From: Flavobacteriaceae bacterium UBA4166
GTDB taxonomy: Bacteria > Bacteroidota > Bacteroidia > Flavobacteriales > Flavobacteriaceae
NCBI GenBank assembly: GCA_002379985.1
Contig: DFVG01000001.1
Coordinates: 1 to 43,814, forward strand
Reading direction: 5' to 3'
DNA: 43,814 bases
The notes under the pieces were generated by a model. The model did no database searches. It was given only the letters and a program-made list of their open reading frames with translations, and was not told where the DNA came from. A program made the translations under genes and the position numbers. Numbering within the stretch: position 1 is the stretch's first letter; every line of letters starts with the position of its first letter. Shown here one piece after another: positions 16,274-24,790 of the stretch.

Positions 16274-16971
16274 TGCGCATTCTAGGCTTGATACCGGCCC
16301 GTGCGGGAAGCAAGGGAATTCCGAATAAAAATAAAAAATTATTGGCCGGAAAGCCTTTACTGCAATACACTGTGGAAGCAGCCTTGGCCGCTACAGGATT
16401 GACCGATGTGGTGTTTTCTTCGGAAGACGAATCATTACGAAAATTGGCAAAAAACTTCGGTGCGCAGGTACTTTTTGAACGGCCCGATGCCTTGGCGACA
16501 GATACGGCTCGGTCTATTGATGTGGTAATACATGCGCTGGAAGCATTAACAGCATTAGGCAAATCGTATGATGCGGTTTGCTTGTTACAGGTCACGACGC
16601 CTTTTCGCACGGCTCAACAAATTGATGAAGCGATCGCAAGTTTTACGGCAACGAAGGCGGATTCGCTGATTTCAGTGATCGAAGTGCCCCATCACTACAA
16701 TCCGCATTGGGTATTTGAAGCCACCCAAGACAATTGTTTAGTGCTCGCAACCGGCGATGAAAAAATTATAACCAGAAGACAGGAGCTGCCAAAAGCGTAC
16801 GTGCGTGATGGAGCGATTTACCTTACCGATACGAAAGTGTTAAAAGAAAAGCACTCCTTTTTCGGAGATATGCTGGGGTATGTTACTTCTGATGTAGAGG
16901 CGCATGTGAATATTGATACCGAAGCAGATTGGCAACGAGCAGAAGCTCTTATGAAGAACTCCCAAGGATGA
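16273..16971 (+). CDS. neuA: CMP-N-acylneuraminate cytidylyltransferase
   Basis: NeuA activates the nonulosonic acid with CTP to give the CMP-sugar donor. The protein has 232 residues from ATG 16273, which overlaps the neuC stop (TGATG). The nucleotide-binding start is LGLIPARAGSKGIPNKNKK, followed by LLAGKPLLQYTVEAAL. Further marks are VFSSEDESLRKLAKNFGA, CLLQVTTPFRTAQQIDEAI and a C-terminal YVRDGAIYLT and HVNIDTEADW. It lacks the extra C-terminal esterase domain of some NeuA proteins. It overlaps the next gene by four bases (ATGA). With neuB and neuC it completes the CMP-sugar route. Confidence 0.93.
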   Translation: MRILGLIPARAGSKGIPNKNKKLLAGKPLLQYTVEAALAATGLTDVVFSSEDESLRKLAKNFGAQVLFERPDALATDTARSIDVVIHALEALTALGKSYDAVCLLQVTTPFRTAQQIDEAIASFTATKADSLISVIEVPHHYNPHWVFEATQDNCLVLATGDEKIITRRQELPKAYVRDGAIYLTDTKVLKEKHSFFGDMLGYVTSDVEAHVNIDTEADWQRAEALMKNSQG

Positions 16972-18473
16972 AACGATTGATCCAAAAACACCTTTTGAAG
17001 CGCGTCTCTACCACCGGCCTGGGCGTGTTTCGTTTTTTATTTTGTTTGGTCCTGTTTTTTGAGGTGCTCTTCATTTATCGTCATAAAGAATTGTACTATG
17101 GGCAACTTCCGGATCTAACCTTTTCAAACCCATACATTCCCACACTGCTCTTATGTTGGCTTTTAATATTGCTGCTCTTGGCCTTTGGCGTAGCTACCAG
17201 AATTACTGCTCTTGTCAACTACATATTGGCGGTTTATCTCCTAGGCAGTTTCCCGGGGACCATTTATCATATGGCATATACCTACTTGGGAGCGAGCTTC
17301 TTATTTGTTTGTTTGCCGGTAGGGCGATCTTTTTCTGTGGATGATCTTTGGCGAAGGAAACGCACTGAGAATCTAACTAAACCACAGACGATTCATGTAT
17401 GCGCCTATTATTTAACGATCTTGATTGGTGTTGGGGTGGTATACCTCGATTCCATCTTGTTCAAGGTGAAGTCGGATGTCTGGACCAACGGTTTAGGATT
17501 GTGGCTGCCGGCATCCCTGCCCCATTTTTCAAACGTACAGTGGGGGTGGTTGCTAAATCAAAAGTATGTATTGCTCTTCTTTGGGTATTTGACCTTTGCT
17601 TTTGAGTTGGTTTTTCCGTTTACCTTTTTTCTGAAACGCATGCGTATCCCGCTGTTTGTCGTAGGATTTATGCTACATCTAGGAATCCTGATCTTTTTCC
17701 CGATCCCGTATTTTGCCTTAGGGGTCCTTGCATTGTATGTGCTGCTGTTGCCTATTGGATGGTGGGATCAGTTTCAAACAAAGGTGTATCGTTGGTTTGG
17801 AGTGGACGGGTCGGTGTCAGAAACAACACCGTTGGTATTGCGGAACCCATGGAACAAGAAGGTGGTCATTGGCTATGGCCTGTTGACGCTTCTCCTCTTA
17901 CTTTTTCAGTTCAATGCCAGTTTTAATTTTCCTTTTAGTGGTGCTATCAATTCGCGCTTAGCCAATTATCCGGAATACAAAGAAGAAATTTCCTTTGCGA
18001 AAGATCAGAAAAAAGCGGTACGTCAGTTTTCAAAAAAATACCTAGGAATCACGCCACATGGCGTCTTCGTGGATAATCATTATCGAAATTTCGATGAACT
18101 CTATGCGCTAGAACATCGTGGGGAAATTCTTCCTATGTTTGATGAGAAAGGGGCTCCGGGACCCTATTTGCAAGGTGGATTGTGGGTGCATTATTTATTT
18201 CGGGTGAATCGTTCGATAGAGGTACAAAGTCGAGGCAATTTGAAAGATGGATTATCTCGATATGGAGGCTACTGGATTCAGCAACAATCCTCATCAGACT
18301 CAATAACAACGCTAACAATCGTTCGGAAAAAAGTAGCGGTTAATTTTCAATGGCAAAAAGATTGGCTTCAGAAAAACCTTGATTATGAATGGGAAGAAGT
18401 GGGCGAATTGATATGGGATGGCACAACAATTACGATGAAACTATGGGAAGAAACGACCATAAAAAAGCCCTAG
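16968..18473 (+). CDS. HTTM-domain membrane protein (vitamin K-dependent carboxylase-like superfamily)
   Basis: This protein of 501 residues has several hydrophobic segments in its first ~330 residues, for example FLFCLVLFFEVLFIY, TLLLCWLLILLLLAFG and LGVLALYVLLLPIGWW. A mainly soluble C-terminal part follows, with ITPHGVFVDNHYRNFDEL and GGLWVHYLFRVNRS. The layout fits the HTTM family, whose best-known member is vitamin K-dependent gamma-carboxylase, but most bacterial members have no known reaction. I chose ATG 16968 because it overlaps the neuA stop. Its place between neuA and a sugar-type SDR is unexpected and hints at a role in modifying or handling a glycan or lipid. That role is inference only. 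Confidence 0.72.
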   Translation: MKRLIQKHLLKRVSTTGLGVFRFLFCLVLFFEVLFIYRHKELYYGQLPDLTFSNPYIPTLLLCWLLILLLLAFGVATRITALVNYILAVYLLGSFPGTIYHMAYTYLGASFLFVCLPVGRSFSVDDLWRRKRTENLTKPQTIHVCAYYLTILIGVGVVYLDSILFKVKSDVWTNGLGLWLPASLPHFSNVQWGWLLNQKYVLLFFGYLTFAFELVFPFTFFLKRMRIPLFVVGFMLHLGILIFFPIPYFALGVLALYVLLLPIGWWDQFQTKVYRWFGVDGSVSETTPLVLRNPWNKKVVIGYGLLTLLLLLFQFNASFNFPFSGAINSRLANYPEYKEEISFAKDQKKAVRQFSKKYLGITPHGVFVDNHYRNFDELYALEHRGEILPMFDEKGAPGPYLQGGLWVHYLFRVNRSIEVQSRGNLKDGLSRYGGYWIQQQSSSDSITTLTIVRKKVAVNFQWQKDWLQKNLDYEWEEVGELIWDGTTITMKLWEETTIKKP

Positions 18474-19306
18474 TGGTAGGTTCCAATAGCTTTTTGGCGC
18501 GAGCACTAAGTGAGCAATTAGTGGCGAAAGGTCATCACGTTACCGGTGTGTATCATTCCAACAAACAACATCTATTAGCAACTGTTCGTCAGGTTCCATA
18601 TAGCGCCCTAGATCGTTTGGAATCTGATTACGATTGGGTGTTTATAGTCGCAGCTTATATTCCGAAGAAAACAGATGAGCATATAGAAGAAAAGCTTCAA
18701 AAGACGAACATCGATCTCGTGGTACAATTGATTCAAAGGTTTTCGAAGGCAAGAATCATTTTTTGCTCCTCAGTGTCGGTGTATGGCCCATCTCCGGGGA
18801 TATTGAAAGAGACCAGTGGGCTTCATCCAACAACCTTGTATGGAAAAAGCAAAGTAACGGCAGAAGAACGGGTTTCGGAAAGCAGTTCGTATGCGATCGT
18901 ACGTTTTTCTTCCCTGTTTGGATGCCGAATGCGCCCCACCACCTTTTTACCGCTCATCATTAAAGACGCTTTGTCTGATGCAAGAATTCGTCTTTTCGGA
19001 ACAGGAGCCCGAAAACAGAACTATATTGCAGTTGTTGATGCGGCAAAATATTTAGTCAAAGCCGCCGAGGCTGAAAATAATGGGGTATATTTGGCCGTAA
19101 GCGAACAATCCATAAGCAATTTGGAGGCTGCTCAAGTGGTACAAACGTTATTGCCAAATACAACAATAGCGTTTGCCGGAAAGGATAGTGCTCCTTCTTT
19201 TTTCTATGATAACACGATGACCCGAAAGACGCTTGGGATTGTTGATCATATTCCATTTAAGAACGCTATAGATATATTGATCGAATGCCTCAAAAAAGAA
19301 TTGTAG
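18443..19306 (+). CDS. NAD-dependent epimerase/dehydratase-like SDR protein
   Basis: This extended-type short-chain dehydrogenase homologue of 287 residues starts at ATG 18443 (MGRNDHKKALVVGSNSFLAR). The nucleotide loop is unusual: GSNSFLA replaces the usual GGTGFLG, so only the first glycine is kept. The catalytic parts look intact, with IIFCSSVSVYGPS for the serine and LYGKSKVTAEE for the Tyr-x3-Lys pair. A C-terminal RLFGTGARKQNYIAVVDAAKYL fits sugar-nucleotide epimerases and reductases. It overlaps the HTTM gene by 31 bases and the ATP-grasp gene by 22. The substrate is probably a nucleotide sugar or sugar-derived intermediate. Confidence 0.8.
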   Translation: MGRNDHKKALVVGSNSFLARALSEQLVAKGHHVTGVYHSNKQHLLATVRQVPYSALDRLESDYDWVFIVAAYIPKKTDEHIEEKLQKTNIDLVVQLIQRFSKARIIFCSSVSVYGPSPGILKETSGLHPTTLYGKSKVTAEERVSESSSYAIVRFSSLFGCRMRPTTFLPLIIKDALSDARIRLFGTGARKQNYIAVVDAAKYLVKAAEAENNGVYLAVSEQSISNLEAAQVVQTLLPNTTIAFAGKDSAPSFFYDNTMTRKTLGIVDHIPFKNAIDILIECLKKEL

Positions 19307-20265
19307 TAACCGGAATTGGTGGAAATGTAGGGCAGGGTATTATTAGAAATATCCGAGCAGCTCCCTACGATACCTATGTGATTGGTACCAATGTGGAGGC
19401 ATTTTCAGGGGGAAACCATTTATGTGATGCCTTCTATAAAGTGCCCTATGCATATCATGAGGAGTATCTTCACGCGATCTTAGCTATAGTCGCGGAAGAA
19501 GCGGTAGATCTTATTATTCCGGCAACCGATTATGAGGTCTACTATTTGGCCGCTTTCAAAGATCAAATTCCGTGTGCCGTAGCGGTTTCTGACCTCGATA
19601 CGGCGCGCATCTATCTCGATAAGTATGAGACCTATCGTTTTTTTAAGACCCATGAGATTCCTTTTGCGGAAGCCTACCTTCCCAGTGCGTATGACCATTC
19701 TTTTACAGAGAGTATTGCAAAGCCCAGAAAGGGGCGAGGGTCACGCGGACTCGTACTAAATCCCGCAGATGTTTCGATTTATTCTGATGAAGAATACATG
19801 GTCCAGGAGTTGATTAGGGGCGAAGAAATTACGACCGCATTCTACGTGAACAAACAACAGGCGCTACATGGGCATATTACCTTTGTTCGGACGCTGGAAA
19901 ATGGAGCGACGAACCTGTGCACTGTTACCGAACGTTACAATACTTCCGTAGAAAAAATTATAACCAAAATGATTTCAGTATCCTCTATTCAAGGTGCTGC
20001 CAATGTACAATCCATGGTCACAAAAAACGGAGACATCATTCCTTTTGAAATTAATTGCAGGATATCAGGCACCAACTCTATTCGTTCCCAATTTGGATTT
20101 AAAGATGTAGAATACACATTAGCCGAATATTTATTTGAGGAAGCACCTGAACCTCCGGTAATCGAACCGGGAAGCGCCGCTAGAATTTTGATGGATGTCA
20201 TTTACAAGGGAGCCCATGACTATTCCGGTCTTTCAGACAAAAAGTACCCCCATTACCTATTCTAA
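19285..20265 (+). CDS. ATP-grasp domain protein
   Basis: This protein of 326 residues has an N-terminal pre-ATP-grasp fold (RIVVTGIGGNVGQGIIRNI) and a central ATP-grasp domain. The latter has the glycine loop AKPRKGRGSRGLVLN (about 146-160), the strand MVQELIRGEEITTAFYV and the metal-binding segment IIPFEINCRISGTNSIR. ATP-grasp enzymes join a carboxylate to an amine, thiol or similar group through an acyl-phosphate. The form resembles carbamoyl-phosphate-synthase-like proteins found in polysaccharide loci. In this setting it could attach an amino acid or make an amide on a sugar acid, but the substrate is unknown. It overlaps the SDR gene, and its stop abuts the HAD gene start with no gap. 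Confidence 0.82.
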   Translation: MPQKRIVVTGIGGNVGQGIIRNIRAAPYDTYVIGTNVEAFSGGNHLCDAFYKVPYAYHEEYLHAILAIVAEEAVDLIIPATDYEVYYLAAFKDQIPCAVAVSDLDTARIYLDKYETYRFFKTHEIPFAEAYLPSAYDHSFTESIAKPRKGRGSRGLVLNPADVSIYSDEEYMVQELIRGEEITTAFYVNKQQALHGHITFVRTLENGATNLCTVTERYNTSVEKIITKMISVSSIQGAANVQSMVTKNGDIIPFEINCRISGTNSIRSQFGFKDVEYTLAEYLFEEAPEPPVIEPGSAARILMDVIYKGAHDYSGLSDKKYPHYLF

Positions 20266-20922
20266 ATGACGAATCCGCCAATTAAATACGTGCTTTTTGA
20301 TGTTGCCAACACCTTGTTGCACAAACCCTTATTGTGGGAGCGTATGGACGCTGTATTGAGGAGTGAAGGTCATATTATTCCGCTACAGCGCCTACAGTAC
20401 GTACATAAAATTACAAGTGAAACGTTGGTGTTTCCAGACACCACTTCCGAAGCCTTTTATACCACTTTTAACACCTATTTTCTGAACAATTTAGGGATCG
20501 TCGCAGAGAAGCCGCTGCTAGAAACCTTATTTCAAAAGTGTAAAAACTTACCGTGGGAACCCTTTGCGGATGTTTCTGTCTTAAGGGATATTCGGGTGAA
20601 GACAGGAATTTTGTCTAATTTTAATTCTGGTTTGCGTTCGCTATTGGAAGAAACAATACCTAACGCTACCTTCTCAGATCTATTTATTTCAGAAGAAATG
20701 GACGTTCGAAAACCAGACTTGGCTTTTTATCAGCAGGCGGTCGCCCAGCTCAATATTCCCGCAGCACATATCTTGTACGTGGGAGATTCTGTACGGCTAG
20801 ATCTGGCTCCGGCTTTGGAGGTTGGCATGCAGGTGAGGCTGATCGATCGCAGTGAATTTTTCGTACCGACAGCATCTCGCATTACCTCTTTGAAAGAACT
20901 CTTAACTGATTTTGACGTATGA
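20266..20922 (+). CDS. HAD-superfamily hydrolase with altered motif I
   Basis: This protein of 218 residues has most HAD motifs: nucleophile D12 in VLFDVANTLL, motif II ILSNFNSGL, the lysine of motif III in DVRKPDLAFYQQA, and motif IV YVGDSVRLDLAPAL. Motif I reads D-V-A-N-T, so the second Asp (D+2, the usual acid/base residue) is Ala14. HAD phosphatases normally need that Asp. Known groups with another residue there include dehalogenases and phosphonoacetaldehyde hydrolase. The protein may therefore not be a simple phosphatase. It starts directly after the ATP-grasp stop and overlaps the next gene by four bases. Confidence 0.85.
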   Translation: MTNPPIKYVLFDVANTLLHKPLLWERMDAVLRSEGHIIPLQRLQYVHKITSETLVFPDTTSEAFYTTFNTYFLNNLGIVAEKPLLETLFQKCKNLPWEPFADVSVLRDIRVKTGILSNFNSGLRSLLEETIPNATFSDLFISEEMDVRKPDLAFYQQAVAQLNIPAAHILYVGDSVRLDLAPALEVGMQVRLIDRSEFFVPTASRITSLKELLTDFDV

Positions 20923-21848
20923 AATTATCGCTAGTCGTGCCGGTATATTTTGAAGAAGAAGTGATTGCGCAGTTCCTTATGGAAACTTCTGAAGCACTAG
21001 CGGAATTGGGGATTGCTTATGAGATCGTTTTCATCGATGACGGAAGCACCGATCGTACCGTTGCGATCATTAAAGATCACGCGGTCAACAATCAACGTAT
21101 TAAACTCATTGAACTTTCCTACAATCATGGAAAGCAGGCGGCACTAACCGCGGGTATTCATCATGCAAAAGGTGATTATTTGCTATATATGGATCCTGAT
21201 CTTCAAGATCCGCCAAAGGAGATCTCGCGTTTTATTACAGAAATAGAGAAGGGATACGATCTAGTATTTGGAGTGCGAAAAGAAAAAAAGGACTCCTTTA
21301 TCAATCGTATTTTCTCTAAAATATTCTGGTCGGTATTACGAAAATTTACCGGACTACAACTACCGAAAGGATTGGCGGTAATGCGGATTTTTAACCGACG
21401 TTTTGCCGATCAATTCTTGCGCTACCAAGAGCAAAATCGATTTATTGAAGGGATTTTTATGCATATCGGACTCCGTCAAACACAGATCGAAATTGAACAA
21501 CGTCCACGATTCGCAGGAACAAGCAAATTCAATTTCCGAAAGAAAATGGAATTGGCCTTCAATGCGATATTTGATTTTTCGGAATTGCCCTTAAAACTTG
21601 CTCTCAAAATGGGGGTTTTCTTTATTGCCTTCGGAATACTAATCTTGCTCACCATCGTTGTTTTGAAGATCACGCTGGTCGATTTTCAATCAGGATGGCC
21701 TTCTATCATTGGTGCCATGATCATATCTACGGGAATCTTGCTATTTTTTATTGGAATTGCAGCATTGTACATTGGGAAGATCTACAAAGAATCGAAAGGC
21801 AGACCACTATTTTCTATCAAAGAACTAACCAATATTGAACCGAAATGA
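20919..21848 (+). CDS. Polyprenyl-phosphate sugar synthase-like GT2 (DPM1/GtrB/ArnC type)
   Basis: This protein of 309 residues starts SLVVPVYFEEEVIAQFL, followed by FIDDGSTDRT (39-48), NHGKQAALTAGIHHAKG and the metal site YMDPDLQDPPKE (90-101). Two C-terminal membrane segments lie at about 232-250 and 260-285. This layout is that of GtrB/DPM1 enzymes, which move a sugar from a nucleotide onto polyprenyl phosphate at the inner membrane. Such lipid-sugars feed GT-C enzymes working on the outer face. A GT-C-like gene lies 1.7 kb downstream in the same operon, which supports this reading. It overlaps both neighbours by four bases. Confidence 0.88.
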   Translation: MKLSLVVPVYFEEEVIAQFLMETSEALAELGIAYEIVFIDDGSTDRTVAIIKDHAVNNQRIKLIELSYNHGKQAALTAGIHHAKGDYLLYMDPDLQDPPKEISRFITEIEKGYDLVFGVRKEKKDSFINRIFSKIFWSVLRKFTGLQLPKGLAVMRIFNRRFADQFLRYQEQNRFIEGIFMHIGLRQTQIEIEQRPRFAGTSKFNFRKKMELAFNAIFDFSELPLKLALKMGVFFIAFGILILLTIVVLKITLVDFQSGWPSIIGAMIISTGILLFFIGIAALYIGKIYKESKGRPLFSIKELTNIEPK

Positions 21849-22471
21849 AGAGGTTAGCCATCATAGGAGCCGGAGATTTAGGACAGCTTATTGCGCATAT
21901 GGCCCAAGAGACCTATGAGGTGGTGGGCTATTTTGATGATACGAAAACGGTGGGAGAACATATTGATGGTATTCCGGTGTTAGGTGGGGTGTCGGCACTT
22001 GATGCCTCTTTTCAAGAAGGACTATTTAATTCTTTGAGTGTGGGGATCGGTTATAAGCATTTCGGATTCCGAAAAATGATCTTTGACCGTTACCTGAACC
22101 ACATTCCTTTTGCCAATGTTATTCATAGTACTGCCTATATCGATGCTAGTTGTACGTTAGGAGAAGGTATTGTGGTTTTTCCGGGGTGTGTGGTCGATCA
22201 ATATGCACAACTAGAAAATAACGTGCTCCTCAACTCAGGTTGTACGATAGCGCATCATTCTCGCGTAAAAGAGCACAGTTTTTTATCGCCTCGCGTTGCT
22301 ATTGCCGGCTTCGTTACGGTGGGAGCCTGTTGCAATCTAGGTATCAATACTTCCGTCATTGATAATATTCAAATTTGTGATTATGTGCAAACCGGGGGAG
22401 GCGCTGTAGTGGTCAATGATATTGAGAACAGCGGATTGTATGTTGGAATTCCCGCAAAATTTAAACGATGA
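21845..22471 (+). CDS. NeuD/PglD-type sugar acyltransferase (left-handed beta-helix)
   Basis: This protein of 208 residues has an N-terminal Rossmann-like part (RLAIIGAGDLGQLIAHMA, then EVVGYFDD) and a C-terminal hexapeptide-repeat helix. The helix contains IDASCTLGEGIVVFPGCVV, HSRVKEHSFLSPRVAIAG and VVVNDIENSGLYVGIPAKF. The family uses acetyl-CoA to acetylate amino-sugars (PglD) or sialic acids (NeuD). Its stop overlaps the WecE-like gene start (ATGA). One reading is N-acetylation of the WecE product, which would give TDP-Fuc4NAc. The other is O-acetylation of the NeuBCA product. Confidence 0.87.
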   Translation: MKRLAIIGAGDLGQLIAHMAQETYEVVGYFDDTKTVGEHIDGIPVLGGVSALDASFQEGLFNSLSVGIGYKHFGFRKMIFDRYLNHIPFANVIHSTAYIDASCTLGEGIVVFPGCVVDQYAQLENNVLLNSGCTIAHHSRVKEHSFLSPRVAIAGFVTVGACCNLGINTSVIDNIQICDYVQTGGGAVVVNDIENSGLYVGIPAKFKR

Positions 22472-23583
22472 TTCCCTTTAACAAACCTTATATATCCGGA
22501 AAGGAACTTCAATACATTGAAGATGCCGTAGCGCGTGGTAAACTTTCCGGAAATGGTGATTATACCAAGAAATGTCATACCTTCTTTGAACAAACCTATG
22601 GTTTTTCCAAAGTACTGTTAACCACCAGTTGCACCGATGCATTAGAGATGTCGGCGATATTATTAGACATTCAACCCGGCGATGAGGTCATCATGCCGGC
22701 ATACACGTTCGTTTCTACGGCCAATGCTTTTGTCTTGCGCGGAGCCGTTATTCGTTTTGTTGATTCTAGAACCGATCATCCGGGCATGGACGAAGTTGCT
22801 GTGGAGAACTTGATCAATGAGAATACCAAAGCGATTGTGGTGGTACACTATGCGGGAGTGGCTTGCGACATGGATGAGGTTCAGAGAATTGCTCAAAAAC
22901 ACAATGTCCCTATGGTGGAAGATGCTGCGCAGGCTTTCAATGCTACATATAAAGGAAAACCCCTGGGAAGTTTTGGAGCGTTGAGTGCATTTTCGTTCCA
23001 CGAAACCAAGAACATTCAATGTGGCGAAGGAGGATTATTAGTCATAAATGATGAGACATTGCAAGCACGTGCTGAAATTATCTGGGAGAAGGGCACGAAT
23101 AGAAGTGCTTTTTTTCGAGGTGAGGTTGATAAATATGGTTGGGTAGATATTGGGTCTTCCTTTTTGCCAAGTGAATTGAACGCCGCTTATTTGTTTGCTC
23201 AATTAGAAGAAAGCGATCGCATCCAAGAGCAACGTAAAAAGATCTGGGATGCCTATTACAAAGCGTTGGAAGAGTGGTCGAACGAGTTGGGCATACAGCT
23301 TCCTGTCTTGCCCGAATTTGCCTCAAACAATGCCCATATGTTCTATATTAACTGCCGGGATGCTATGCAACGAACCCAATTGATCACACACTTAAAGAAA
23401 CAGAATGTCCATGCGGTATTTCATTACCTCAGCCTACATGAGAGTCCGTTTTACCAAGAAAAACACGATGGCAGAACGCTTCCAAATAGTGATGGGTACA
23501 CCGAACGTTTGTTGCGATTGCCCTTGTATTATGAACTAGATCCGCAACCAGTTATTAACGCCCTTTTGAGCTATGACTCGTAA
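22468..23583 (+). CDS. wecE: dTDP-4-amino-4,6-dideoxygalactose transaminase (WecE/RffA-like)
   Basis: WecE uses glutamate to aminate dTDP-4-keto-6-deoxyglucose, giving dTDP-Fuc4N. The 371-residue protein tracks the enteric WecE sequence closely: it starts IPFNKPYISGKELQYIEDA and contains LLDIQPGDEVIMPAYTFVST, VVHYAGVACDMDEV, EDAAQAFNATYKG and FSFHETKNIQCGEGG. The PLP lysine is K181 and the cofactor Asp is D152. EKGTNRSAFFRGEVDKYGW is the WecE-type substrate loop. The rmlA and rmlB genes needed for its substrate are not in this window. It overlaps the acyltransferase by four bases and the next gene by 11. Confidence 0.9.
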   Translation: MIPFNKPYISGKELQYIEDAVARGKLSGNGDYTKKCHTFFEQTYGFSKVLLTTSCTDALEMSAILLDIQPGDEVIMPAYTFVSTANAFVLRGAVIRFVDSRTDHPGMDEVAVENLINENTKAIVVVHYAGVACDMDEVQRIAQKHNVPMVEDAAQAFNATYKGKPLGSFGALSAFSFHETKNIQCGEGGLLVINDETLQARAEIIWEKGTNRSAFFRGEVDKYGWVDIGSSFLPSELNAAYLFAQLEESDRIQEQRKKIWDAYYKALEEWSNELGIQLPVLPEFASNNAHMFYINCRDAMQRTQLITHLKKQNVHAVFHYLSLHESPFYQEKHDGRTLPNSDGYTERLLRLPLYYELDPQPVINALLSYDS

Positions 23584-24790
23584 GCTATTTCATACGATAT
23601 TTCTCGTTGTGATGGGCGTTTACCTAATGTTGAACGGCTTTTATTTCCTTTCGAAACCAGCGGGAGGTGGAGACGAATCACTTTTTTTGAGCGATCTCGC
23701 ATTGATCAATGATCAGGGATGGATATCGGCTATTGAAAAAGGAATCTCTGTACCGTATATGCTGGTAAGTTATCCGTTGACGTTCGTTGTGGATAGTGTT
23801 TGGGCCCTTCGTTTAGCAAACCTTCTTCTTTTGGCTGCCCTCGTGTTGTACTGCTACCACAACCTCAAGCTAACATCTTTGCGGTTTCATGCCATCTTAC
23901 TATTTGTTTGTTGTACCATTGGTTATTTCATGGTAGGGCTGAACGACGGTTTATTTGCCGTTTGTAGTATTATCTTTTTTGCGGAAACATACAAATTGAT
24001 AACGCAGCGATCGTACACTTCTATTGCATGGTGGGGAGTAGCGCTACTACTTTTGATTTTTACCCGAAAATTATGGATTGTGTTTATTCCGGGGATTGCG
24101 TTCTCAGTTTTTATGATGTGGCGCTATGCTTCTGTCAATGCTCGAACCTCAATCGCACCTTTGGTGCTGTTAGCACTATTAGTAGCCCTCAATGTTCCCT
24201 CTTTGCTGGCGGAAAAAGGCATTTCTTACGACCAAAAACAACCGCCCGAAACGACACAAGCCACATGGGCACAACGACAATACTTAGCCCAATTGCAAGT
24301 CAATGAAGGAACATTGGCCAATTTTAATCATCCCACTTGGGAAGCCACCGATGCCTATTTAGAAAAGCATGGAAACAATGCGCTTCCAGCTTCTCTTTTT
24401 TCAGCATTAACCTACGATCCAATATTTACGATCAAAGAGTTTTTTAAAGATCTTGCGTATATACTTACCTATAGCATTCGTTCTGTGGGGTTATTGTTGC
24501 TTACTGTTATTGGCTTCGGAATCGTTCGCATTTGGAAAGAAAAGGCCATTACGAAGCATCAATATATCCCGATCTTAGTAGGATTGATGCTTTCCGTATT
24601 TGCATTGATCATTATTTCGTTTGTTGAATTGCGCTGGCTTACCTCCTTATTTGTGATGACAGTCATTGGCTTTTGGAAGCTTTCGGAAACAAAACAACTT
24701 CCCAACCTTGTGGTCCTTGGTAATTATGCTATTTTGATGCTGTTAGCTGCTTACGGAAGTTATTCTTATTTCAATAAAATCGAATGGTAA
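23573..24790 (+). CDS. Polytopic membrane protein, possibly a GT-C glycosyltransferase
   Basis: This protein of 405 residues has about ten hydrophobic segments, such as HTIFLVVMGVYLMLNGFYFL, LLLLAALVLYCY and AILLFVCCTIGYFMVGL. Between the first two is a hydrophilic loop with GGGDESLFLSD. An acidic pair in that first outside loop is a mark of GT-C enzymes (PMT/ArnT group), which use polyprenyl-phosphate sugars on the outer face. I see no other firm motif, so the family call is tentative. It follows WecE with 11 bases overlap and lies in the same operon as the GtrB-like gene. Confidence 0.5.
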   Translation: MTRKLFHTIFLVVMGVYLMLNGFYFLSKPAGGGDESLFLSDLALINDQGWISAIEKGISVPYMLVSYPLTFVVDSVWALRLANLLLLAALVLYCYHNLKLTSLRFHAILLFVCCTIGYFMVGLNDGLFAVCSIIFFAETYKLITQRSYTSIAWWGVALLLLIFTRKLWIVFIPGIAFSVFMMWRYASVNARTSIAPLVLLALLVALNVPSLLAEKGISYDQKQPPETTQATWAQRQYLAQLQVNEGTLANFNHPTWEATDAYLEKHGNNALPASLFSALTYDPIFTIKEFFKDLAYILTYSIRSVGLLLLTVIGFGIVRIWKEKAITKHQYIPILVGLMLSVFALIIISFVELRWLTSLFVMTVIGFWKLSETKQLPNLVVLGNYAILMLLAAYGSYSYFNKIEW

